The translations under genes were made by a program, and so were the position numbers. The notes beneath the pieces were generated by a model. It did not search any database, was not told where the DNA came from, and saw only the letters and a list, made by a program, of their open reading frames with translations. Below are positions 1 through 11,000 of a stretch of DNA of 64,000 nt, one piece after another; within the stretch, counting starts at the first letter, position 1; the number at the start of each line of letters is the position of its first letter. The stretch is from Haemonchus contortus (lineage: Eukaryota; Nematoda; Chromadorea; Rhabditida; Trichostrongylidae), in assembly GCA_000469685.2 (NCBI GenBank), contig LS997562.1, positions 25,578,076-25,642,075 on the forward strand, in the 5' to 3' direction.

Positions 1-348
1 TCATGGTACAATTGAGAAATATCGATTTTCCAATGAAGTAACCTTCAGTTTCATTCATGCCCATTAAGGCAAATCATATCCGTTACATACATTTCAACTC
101 CCATTTACATCACGGTTGGGCTTATCGTTTCAATCGTGATCCTAATCCTAGCGATCGCACCCTTCACTAGGCGCGATCGCTTACTGGTAGCAGCAAGCGG
201 TCTACCCCTCGCTGAAGGTAGTTCAGATCAGGCAAGCCTTTCTTGTGTTTGGTCTGACCCAGCAATCTCGAGACGGCCACCCTTGCTAACAGAAACCCCA
301 AGAATGTCGACTAGAATAGCAAACTTTCAACGGATCGAAGAGACGAAG

Positions 349-2041
349 ACTGTTCACCTTGAAGCTTGCCGATGAAACAGAACGACCGTCTTCGCACTAA
401 CTTCACTTAGATATAACAAGAGTAACCTTCTGACCCCAAGTAGATTAAAGATCACAAAGGTAGAGGATGGGTACGAGTTCACGGGTTGCGATGCACACTC
501 ATCTTTCCTGTCCATTTGAGGGTCCTTAGCCGTGATCCAAAGCGCTTCGAGTGTCTTACGCGCCTCGATCTCAGATTCGAGCGCCAATATGGACTCGGAG
601 CCGACAAAGAACAACCTCCTTCGTACAAAACCCGAAGGGAGAATACATTCTTCATCCAGCGAGCCCATTCAGATGTGACTCGACCCGACCTGTTGGGTTG
701 GACGACCTGTTGCTCCTGTGTACTCACATCCACAGCTTTGACAGCGTGCACAGTAGACCACTGCAGTTACCTTCTCTACCATAGGCGCACACCAGGCAGT
801 TGAGAGTGTCGCGGATCGATCTGGTCACTATTCGAAAATGAAAGGCAGACAAAAAGTTGCCTTGTCGGGTTGGGTTCTTTGGGATATTGGTGTCGAGAAA
901 TACCTTCCCCCCCCCCTCCCCTAAAAATAATATCCAATCAACAAGACAATGCTCTGAGCTATGCCCGAAGACTCCTTCTTCGGTTCAGCATCGGATGGAA
1001 CTCTCTTCTCGACTCTGAACACATTGCTCACCACCGCCTGTTAGGTTTTCGTGGGGCGTGCCGATTGTGAGTGAACATTATGTCCTTACAGCATGGGTTG
1101 CGGAACCATCCCTGCTATGCTCTGTGTCACTTGGACTTGGATATTCAAAAAGGGCCGCCAAAACTCCATGGGTTTTTCCAATGTGAATTGATGTTTTATG
1201 ATTGCTTCTTCAGGAGGTCGTAACAAAAATCTACTTCTTTTTGAATCGAAACATTTGATAAGGTAGTCATCAATGTAATGGTAGTATAGGATTGGGCCGC
1301 TGTTGAGTGATGGCTTCTCAATTTTTGACATGAACGCTGTGGTCAGCACAGGAGCTAATCGTTGCCCTATAGCTAGACCTCTTAAGTGTTTATAGTACTC
1401 ACCTGATCACTTTAAAAAGGAACCCTCAAGGCACTCTGTCAAGATCATCAGCGTAACAGTGAACCCGTGAAGGTGTAGATCAGATTCACGTTCACAAAGC
1501 AACTCGTATGTGACTTCCAGCGCTGCCCACTCGAAAAATTAATGTATGATAATGTTGCGCCAAAATTCCATTTTATATTACAGATTCCATAACACAGCCT
1601 TTCTGGAGGTTCGCGCTAGTTAACTTATTAAGCAGCATGTGACTGTTGGTCAAAAGGGCGGGGATGACCGAAGAAACTGACTCAGATAATATTGAGAAAC
1701 CAAGATATTTTGTCCGTAGGTCCCCCAATGCCACTGACATGAGAGCAACTTTGAATTTGGTAGGGTCTACCGAAACCATGTCCTATTCAACGAGCTTATG
1801 TGTTGTATGCATAGCAGTCTTTGCCACATTGCACCAAATTCTGTAGTTGACGACATTGCTCTCCATATTTCTTTTCGGATGATATGCAATATAGGGTCTC
1901 TTCGCCTGGGTGCTGCTTCGTGATGGCCTTATTAAGTTCTTGTGAGAAAACAACGAAGTCTCCTCCTTTGCGACATGAACCGCATGTGTGCTTCACGCAT
2001 TTTCTAAGTTTTCCCATCAATGTTGAGTTTCTTGCTGGCAT
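349..2041 (-). mobile_element. Penelope-like retroelement remnant (RT + GIY-YIG)
   Basis: Degenerate Penelope-like element (PLE) on the minus strand. The upstream part (about 2041-1370) reads in broken frames, and its stretch near 1500-1400 corresponds to the same RT region of the better copy at 40.0-41.9 kb. At 1349-1086 an open stretch carries the RT catalytic motif as YIDDYLI. The C-terminal part (about 640-440) has the tail ARKTLEALWITAKDP followed by a DRKDEC variant of the NRREEC motif, as in the GIY-YIG endonuclease tails of the two other PLE copies in this window. PLEs encode a reverse transcriptase joined to a GIY-YIG nuclease. Several stops and frameshifts make this copy dead. Boundaries are approximate. 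Confidence 0.75.
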
Positions 2042-3380
2042 CTAACTTATCTCTAGTAACTTTTTACTGCATGTTTCTTGAAGCTTGAGATGAAACAGAG
2101 TCTGTAATAGACGTGCAAACCACAATCCCTGGAGGGGTGACGAGTGAAAATGAAAGCAGAAATAAGGTGTTTTGCTAAACAAATGTAAGAAAAGGTTTAG
2201 AGAATCTTTAACGAAATGAAAAAAAAACACTTTGCAAAAACGCCGGCGATATCGGGGAGCAAGGCAGCATCGCACGCCTATGAAACGAGACCACTACCAC
2301 TATGCCACGCACCACTTGATACCGAAGCGACGAGTTCGCATATCCAAATAATACTACTGTCAAGCAAATTTCCAGCGCCCATACCTTTTTAAGGAGAACC
2401 ATTTAGCAATCTTTTAATCTCCATTTTCATGATTAGCATTCGAAACTCAAATCGATTCATCTGGGTCTTCATTCAAAGTCCCACGGTAAGTACACTACTC
2501 CTCCTTGGTAAGAACGATGTTTGTAATCGAAGGGGAGGGTCAAATATGCTGTTATAACCACAGGTAACACAAATGGTGTTTGAAGTCTTCACCTCCACTA
2601 TTCCTAGAAATTTGTTTATTTATTTATTCAAATACACCTCAAGGGTGTGCCCATTAAGAACACAAAAAGAAGAATTCGGAAACATTGATCTCGGTTGGCC
2701 TGTAAACAAAGAAAAATGGAAGTGAATAACAACGAAAACAAGATAAAGGGGTCAGATTTAGAAATAAATGAGAAAAGCAGATAGGTTAGCATGTCGAGAT
2801 GTCAGTAAAAACGAGAGGAGCTAGGGCATTACATTGTGAGGTCGATAAGGTGGTTTTCCCCTGTCAAGCAGATGAGGGTCCCCCCCCCCCGCAAGATCCT
2901 GGTCCTTGATCCAGAACGCAAAGAGACAGAAGAACCGAGGCATGCTGACAACTTAGTCCGTTACGAACGAATTCGTCCGGAACCCCGGGCGAACAGACCA
3001 AGGGGGGACCTCAAACGAGGGGGCTCATCAAACCGAAGGATCCTAAAACAACTAAGACTCACAACTAATGCCCACAGCACGACGAATCAGAAACTGCTCA
3101 TTGCATCGCTACCTGCCTGCTTCCAGAAAAAAATGGAAGAAAATGAGCTGCTGAAGGGATATCGGGAGGTAGAACTAGCACGCTCATGCTCATTTGAACA
3201 AATATCATGCTTGACATAATTCACATATACAGTGAAAGCAACACGAAGTCTGAATCATTTTCGATCAAGAAAGAAGTCAATCAAGCCGGTCAAACTGTGG
3301 AAATGTCCGTCGAGAGTAAAAAGCAGATAATCTGTAGGATAAACATCAACGCAGTAATTGCCTGAAAAACAGTAAAAGGG
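2042..3380. other. no recognisable gene
   Basis: No coding exon recognised. At 2270-2330 on the minus strand a tRNA-like stretch (A-box-like TGGCATAGTGG, no good B box, followed by a T run) may be a decayed SINE head. At 2836-3219 (+) a 127-codon frame rich in Arg, Lys and Glu is open, with a C10 run near its start, but it resembles nothing I recognise and has no splice context. Near 2615-2660 there is an A/T-rich stretch with CACCTCAAGGGTGTGCCC of the kind found at LINE tails. Confidence 0.4.
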
Positions 3381-3382
3381 AG

Positions 3383-4720
3383 TCAGATATACTCTGGAAT
3401 ATGCAATGTTCGCAATAAATCGATCCTGCTCAGCCTTTTTTTGAATATTCTGCTGTTGGGTGCTTGAAGTACCTCAGGCGGAGGTAGTTCAAGCCACATG
3501 GCACAACGATAGAAAAAATTGTTGAACATCAAAGAGTACTGCCTAGGATGAATGTTGGCGTAGTGGAGGTTGAAGCCACCCAACCTTTCACTTGTGGGTT
3601 TGAAGCACCAGTACTTACTAGCACGCAGCTTTACCTCTTTTCGAAGTACCCTGAAACAGAGCATTAGATCAGCCGCTACGCGTCTGTATTGCAAGGACTT
3701 GAAGGAAAAGCGTTCGAGGCGCGCGCCGTACGAGGGTAAACGGGGTCGGTCAACACAGGGTGTGGTGCGATTCACGCGCCGATATAATGAGGTCATCGGA
3801 CAAAACGCGCTAAAACATCATTCCTACCATCATAACGGAAGTTATAAGAACTTATGAGTAGAATAAGTAAAGAAATGACCAACTATGCACGTTTACAGAT
3901 GGATTGCGTTTACTAGGATCGAAAAAATTAAAGTTATTCTTATTTTGAACGTTTGACTAGTAAATTGTTGACCTATGAGGTGAATTCTCAGTCTCGAAGG
4001 GGCTTTTTTTGCCATAGTAAAGAGATTTGCTCTATTCATGGTGAAGCCGTGAACTACTGCAAATTTATTTGGTCCATCTCAACAGGAAGGTACTGAAACG
4101 GTGCTGCGTGCGCGATGACCTCATTATATTGGCGCGTGAATCGCGCGCCCCCCGTCAACACAAGGTGTCGACCTAATACAAAGAATACGCGTGAATACGC
4201 GCTGGACCCGTTCTATCCTGAGGACATCTTTTTTGAGAGATGGGCCCCATACCTGCGAGCAATACTCCAGATAGGGTAAACATAAGTTTTGTAAAGACGC
4301 AGTAGTATGGTTGAATCAGAGCATTTGATTTTCCTCATCATCGCGAACATGATGGCGAATGCTTTTTTTACAGCCTCATCAATTTGGTCAGAAAAATTGA
4401 GTGTTTTATCAAAGATGATTCCAAGGTCCTTAGTCGAGTCACAAATTGGGAGTCTTATCCCATTTACGATGTAGTCCGTCGCAGCAGAGTTCCCAAAATG
4501 CATCACCAGGCATTTGCTCAAATTTAAGGGAATATCCTAGTCAGATGCCCATACTCTCATTTTCTCAAATGACAACTCCAGTGCCTTTTGTATGGTTTCT
4601 CTATTTGAACATTCATACGAAGCGTACAGTTTAATATCATCAGCGTAGACTTGTACGTGGTGGACATCGCTGCATGTTTTGAGTATTTGAGGCAACTCGA
4701 TGGTGTAAATCAAGAAAAAA
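3383..4720 (-). mobile_element. non-LTR (LINE) reverse transcriptase fragment, Jockey/CR1-like
   Basis: Minus-strand LINE fragment in two blocks. Block 1 (about 4720-4213) contains the RT catalytic box YADDIKLYASY, followed after an in-frame stop by the conserved downstream region with LNLSKC and STKDLGIIFD and then YKTYVYPI, the usual order in Jockey/CR1 RTs. Block 2 (3796-3383) is the C-terminal tail (SYGARLERF...RRVAADLMLCFRV...FYRCAMWLELPP). The blocks are separated by a 390-bp inverted-repeat element at 3764-4153. No endonuclease domain is present, so the copy is 5'-truncated, and it is inactivated by stops. Confidence 0.8.
3764..4153. mobile_element. MITE with about 38-bp terminal inverted repeats, inserted in a LINE
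   Basis: Non-coding 390-bp element. The left end GGTGCGATTCACGCG continues to ATATAATGAGGTCATCG, and the right end is its inverse (CGATGACCTCATTATAT, then a C run). It is flanked by near-identical 15-bp copies of GTCAACACARGGTGT (3749-3763 and 4154-4168), which could be a long target duplication or part of the element ends. A second diverged copy lies at 32392-32776. It encodes no protein, so it would need a transposase in trans. Confidence 0.75.
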
Positions 4721-4739
4721 ATGAAGAAAGAAATGAAGG

Positions 4740-5023
4740 CAAAAACTGAAAAAATTTAAAATTTTGTCAAATATCTGGATTCCCAATGAGCGGACCTTTC
4801 CGCCGATCATCTTTTCAACCTAGTAGAAGCGCTTAATAAGAGTAATGGCGATGCGATCTAGTTCGTCGGAGCCGTCTGTTGGCAAAGATTCATTAGCAGC
4901 ATTGCACACTGAAAATGAGAAGGACTAAGATGATGGTTTCCGAGCATTAAAGTTTCATTGGCCGTGTTTGAGGAATGTGCAATAACAGCAAAGAAACCGT
5001 TTATTAAATATCATAATGATCAA
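4740..5023. other. 3' flank of the RMD-family gene
   Basis: A/T-rich, no coding exon seen. It lies immediately downstream of the stop codon of the minus-strand RMD-family gene and so probably holds its 3' UTR and polyadenylation region. No canonical AATAAA was confirmed. Confidence 0.35.
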
Positions 5024-8000
5024 CTATGAATAGTTAGGGCCACTAAGAATTTGCTTGGCTTCCTCCACATACTCGCATTCTATCGCACAATCTGGATTCC
5101 CGGACGTGCTTACAACCTTAAAAACAGTTCGCACTTTTTGCAAGTAGGAATAAAAAAAAACTAAAAAAACCTTTTCCAAATAAGTTTTTGCATTGATATA
5201 ATCTCCCATGGCATCATAAGTTTTTCCAATAAAAAAGACGTTTTCGATTTCATCAGGTGAGATCTTGTCAGCCTGAAAAGATGTAAACTAGCTGCAAGGT
5301 CATCGATTTTTCGAAAAATCACACAAACCCAAGAATGAAGTGCAGTTATCCTACTTATACAGGGTGCGGCAAAAGTTCTGGGAAGGCCGTTTCAGGTTCT
5401 CTATAAAAAATGAGGCCTTCGATCTCGACATTATGCCACTATTTACTGCAAATCCTCTTCTATACATTCCATGAGCGAGCCGTTCTTGATCATTCCATTT
5501 TACAGAATGGTGACGAGCAAAGACCAACAAGCCTCCATCCTGCACCGCCATCTGGCTGGATGCACGGCAAATACTATCTTCAGACAGCTCCAGATTTCCT
5601 TAAGAACCGTGTACAACAATCTCAACAGGTACAAGAAGATTATTTCTGCTCGATCTGTTGGAAGGATTGTCACCAGCCACCTTCGACCTTGCTCTTATAA
5701 GATCAGAAGCTCACATGCTGACTGAGCGTGTGAAGAAAACTAGGCTAGAAAGATGTAAGGAGATTTTAAAGTGATTTCCGCAGGCACGGCACAGCACAAT
5801 CCTTTTCACTGACGAACGTCTGTTTTCAACAGATTAATTCGTGAACACCCAAAACGATGGGTTGATAGCGGGAAGCCCTGCAGAAGCCAGCCAGCATGGA
5901 GGGATTGCTCAGCGATCTGTACACCACAAGTCTTGATGGTTTTTGGGGCAATCACATCGGACGGCAAGATGCCCCTCGATTTTCTTGGAGAAAGGGTACC
6001 CCTTTCTCCGAGAAAATTGAGGGGCATCTTGCCGCCCGATGTGATTGGATAGCAAGACCTACTTGAAAGGCGTGTCAGAGAAGGAGGTACCTCTTCTCGG
6101 CAAAATCCCTTTCGGCAATATAACATGAACATGAACTTGTCAGCAGGATTCAACTCTAGCACACGAGTCCGAAGTGGTACAGGACTGGTGTGGAACGCAC
6201 TTCCCAGACCTCATCTCGTCGGATGATTGGCCTCCAAACAGTCCAGCCCCATATCCATTGGACCATTCCGTGTGGTCAGTTCTTAATACGAAGGCCTGCT
6301 CTACTAAGCATAGATGTTTGGATGCTTCACGTGCAACTCCCGTTGAAGCATGGGAGGATTCGGGCAAAGACTACCTCCGTGCCGCCGCTGACGCATCTCC
6401 TAGGAGAACTTCAGCCTGTATTCGCGCAAAAGGAGGCTATTCCGAAATCTAGGTTGTTTTTGTGATCTATATAGCTGTTAATAAATGCTGTTGGTGTTTT
6501 ATCATGTATCGATCGATTGGACGGTTTTTACGATCATATTAACCATTGCCAAACTTTTGCCGCACGCTGTATAATCGGGTAGGTGTGTCTGTTGGTGTGT
6601 TTGTGTGTTTGTGTGTGAATGTGTGTGTGTGTCTGACCGGATATTTATAACTCCTGCCCCGTGGACCGAGAGCGTTCAAATTTGGTAAGAGTACAGGCGG
6701 TAGGATGGGAACACTTTTAGTGGGTGGCAGGAAAGGCCTCCGCCCAAAGGGGGCGGGGTTGGCGAGATGTAAATGTTAGACCGGAAATTCAGAACTCATG
6801 TCCCCGTGGACTAGAACGTTCTAATTTGGTAGGAGTTATGGGAACAGGATGGGAACACTCACCGTAAGGGGCAGGACCAGACCGCGCCCATAGGGGTCCA
6901 GGATTGCGCGTAAATTGTCGATTTGGCCCTAGAGCGTTCAAAATTGGTAGGAGTACAGGCTACAGGATGGGAACACTTAGTGTAAGTGGCAGGAAAGACT
7001 TCGCCCACAGGGGCGGGGAAAATTTACAATTTGGCCACAGGGCGTTCAAAGTATTCCAGTTGCACGAAAATTTCACAAAGGTACGCCTCCTTAGCCCATC
7101 TGTCCTTTTTTCTCTGAATAATCGCCTTTGTGATATTACACGATGTTCTCACCGGACACAGCGAAGATGGCTTACAGAAAAAATAGCTCCCAATTTGGAG
7201 CTAATACTGAGGGTGTAGAACTTTCAAGGAAAAAGGAGAATCCGACGAGTTATTTACGCATAGCAGATTTCTTACAGGAAGGAGGAACGCCCGGCGAAGC
7301 CGGGCGACACCACAAGAAAGAGGGAAGCCCGGCGTTAGCCGGGCGGCCTGACTGGTGATGAATATTTCGAGTATTAGCACTCTTTACATCTTGCATCCAG
7401 CATGTCTTTCAATGTTCTATGAGCTAATAATCAATTGTTGATTTTTGTTTTTGAATGTGTCTCACAATAATACATTCCTGTAGCGTATCTAGCAAATAAA
7501 CGATAAATATTATATCGAACTAAAGAAACTGGCTAATATCAACCTCGACTCCATACTTGATGGGATGAGGAGCAGTCTGAAGTTTATCACTAAAGGCACT
7601 GAGTACGAAAACAGTGCGTTTTATAAGTGTAAGATCACTCTCACATTTGGTTTTTACAGGATAAGCAGGTAAGCAGATGAGTTTTGAGCACTACTGTCGG
7701 ATTTACCACCCTGTACAACCTCCACTCACCGACATTTCCAAATCAACATCTACTATAACATTTTTATAAATGATTTTTGTTTTCTGCACCGTTTATCATA
7801 AATATAAGATTACTCTGAGGATTTGTAAAACTTACTATTAGTAACGACAAAAAAACAATTAGTAGTCGATGGGTTATCCTTATTCTAGCCCAATGGCATA
7901 CCCAAGACAAGTTTTTGAAGTACCTCGCGCAGCTTTCATTCCAGGTTTCAATTGTTGCCTGCTTGAGCTTTTCTGCCGTCTGCAGCTGACGGTTGTTCGC

Positions 8001-11000
8001 ATTAATCTTTCTAACAATGATTTCCCACAGATTCTTCATCGGGTTCAGACCTGGCCAGCCTGGCTGTGAGCTGGCCATGCCAGAATCTCAATATTTTGGG
8101 AATGGAACCACTCAAGACCGCGTTGCCGTCTCAGAAATGGCACCAAATGCCATTGTAAGGCTTCCTGATAGTCCTTGGTTTCCATTTTGAAAGTCACGGA
8201 AGCAAGCTCCAGCACGACATTCTTGCAGAAGCCACCCCGCACATGAAAATTCCTACTCAAAAGTTGCGATGGCCAGAGTTGATCGGCTCTTTTCGTAAGT
8301 CATGCCAGTGGTAGTTGTGACCGTCGGGCTGTCCGAATTAGCTTTCTTTACATCAACAAAAACAATTTGAGCAAGAGAATTGGGCTGTATGGATAATCGG
8401 TAATACAGGCTGACTCTCGTCCAATCCATTCCAAATTCAACTTAACAAGTTCAAGTCGTGCCCTCCTGTAGTGTTCGGTCAGCATGGGAGCCCTCTTCAT
8501 AGCTGCCCTGAAAATGCCTCTCTCTTTTTACGGCTCTCCATCCAGTAGTGTTGGACATCGAGTGGCCCAAATTCGATCGAACTTGGTTCAACGACAAGAT
8601 TCTATTCGAAATAGCTCTTAGCATTCTCCTCTCGCCATTCGCGGTTAGCTTGCGCGGGCGTCCCATCCACGTGGGGGCTCTGTTGTCTTCAAATATCTTC
8701 GAATGGAGCTGAGGGAACTCGTGATTTGCTTCCTAATTGCCCTCATACTGGACCCTGTATCACGAAGATTTCGATTTCGTGCTTTTTCTTCTGACGAATT
8801 ATGACGTCCTCGAGGCAAAGTGCATATTGCTTTTGAACATATTTGCGACACATGTTCTTCTATGGAGATTCAAACTGTTCTGCACTTTATTTCGACACCC
8901 TTCGTACTGTCAGGGGTGATCTTACACTCAAGGAGTGGCGGAGTATATACACATCTTAATATAAAAAATGAGTAACTCAAAGCATGTACGCTCAGCGCTA
9001 GTAGCGCTCAAGTCTTCGGCCAAACGCTATTACGCTTTTTCATAACTTTTTTTCTTGGTGGAGCGAAATTTGGACATGTTTAACTAGAGAATTTTCACAC
9101 TTTATAACAGTACCAGTTGGGCCACGCACGCCAATGCGTGCATCACATGCCCACGCATACGCCTACGATTGAAAGTGTCAATCGGTTGCTCTTCATCTTG
9201 AAAATTATGAACCATTAAAAGTTTAACTGATAGGCAACCAAAGAATTGAGTAGTACTCACTAATGTTCTCAAGTGATAATAACAACATTATAAGATTTCG
9301 TTATCACTGGACCTTCTTTCCTGCACGGGTACATCATTAGTTGAGGATCCCAAATTATTGGCGGTCGGATGAGCTTTGTCGTAAATGATAGCAAAACATC
9401 AAGTAACCTTGATTTTCCACCGCAATACAAACCTTGCTGGGTAGCGGTCGTAATCTATATAATAGTCGTAATCATAAATACGTCGTAAATACCATAGGAG
9501 TTAAATTCAATTGGTAAGTGCTCTTATCAGTCGCATCAGCTGTTATCAGTTCCCATCATCGGTCGTCTACGATCTCGCCATACTCCACGTCACACGCCAA
9601 ACTGTGAAGGCACCACTATTAATGCCATTATTATAGTGGCTCTACGCTTGCGAGGGTTTTCTTTAGCCCTTATCAGCTCCTGGCCTGGCACCAACCGTTC
9701 ATGATCCCGTCACCGAGTACATACGATCCTGTCACGTCTTACATTACCTATTAGAAATCCAAGTTTCCATTATTGACCGAAAGTGCGTTACCGATCTAGT
9801 GGCTCTCGCCTTCTATGGTTTCTTATCAGTCCCTATCAGTTGTTATCAATCCCTGTTGCCAAACATTTGCAGTCCCTTCACATCCCTTACCACCTATCAA
9901 GGTGCCAAGGCTTCATCGCTAATATGAAAGTAGTTACCGATCCTGAGGCTCTTGCCTTCCAAGGTTCCTTATTCATTTCTAACGATGGTTGTCACTTCCT
10001 ATCATCTGCCATCAGTGTTCCCATCCTGCCCCTATCTCTCTTTCAAACTTGAATGCCCTAGGTCCAATGGGACAGGAGTTATGAATTTCCGGTAAGACAA
10101 ACACACACAAACACACCAACAGACACACTTAGCCGATTATATAAGTAGGATATCACTTCTCCACCAAGCTTACGTGTTATTTCACGTGAATCCTTAACGT
10201 GCCTACGTAGCGGACGCACAAACGGGCATACAAACAGACACGCAAAGTCAGAGCTTTATATATATCATGGATTTGACTGAAAAGCAGCAATATCCACGTA
10301 ATAATGAAAGGTGTTCGTTGCGGTAGCAGACTCCGCTGAAGCAGAGTTAGTGACGTCTGTAGTTATTCGCATCTTACCTTTCCACACGCGCGTTTTTCTC
10401 ATCTATTATGTTCGACTTTTGCGCTCGTACACTCAAGACATCGCAAAAAGGCAGGAAGTTCCAGAAGGATCATCATCCGCATTTTCAGTTAATTCTGAGT
10501 TCAAGCTCTTAAGTATATCTGTAACATGATCTGATGGTAGGTTAAAGTGGTAAATATTCACAATACACCCATACTACACATATCGAAATTTCGGTCGATT
10601 AGGAAAGGTCCAGTAGGAAAGGAAATACGACTAAAAGTGCCGCTGAAGAAGCACTCGGCCGAAGACTTTTGAGCGCTACTGTATATGGGGGTTATTGAAG
10701 GTGATGAATTTAATGGTGGTGTTAGATCGAAATCTGCTCGGCTGCTTATCCTGTTAATACCAAATTCGAGGGTGATCTTATGTTTATGAAACGCGCTGTA
10801 CGATTATGAGAGCGATACAAATAATGAATATATGCACGAAACTTATTATCTTCCGCTACATGGTTGAGCGAAAATGGAAGCCATCATACTCGACAACATT
10901 GTAGTCGAAGAGGAGTGCCCAAATGTGTTTCGATCTGTTACTTCCTAGAAGATGTCAAATACTAATAGGAATGGAAGCCCACGCGGAACAACTATATGAT

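Noticed and set aside
2270..2335. Functional tRNA gene on the minus strand
   Set aside because: An A-box-like sequence is present but no proper B box or cloverleaf can be drawn.
2836..3219. 127-codon basic frame as a host protein
   Set aside because: Low-complexity Arg/Glu composition, a homopolymer run near the start, and no motif.
6640..7050. CRISPR-like array
   Set aside because: Unit spacing is irregular, the units themselves are the repeated sequence without unique spacers, and the genome is animal.
7290..7346. Bacterial-type terminators from GC hairpins
   Set aside because: The window is eukaryotic, and the hairpins belong to a dispersed repeat that recurs in other orientations.
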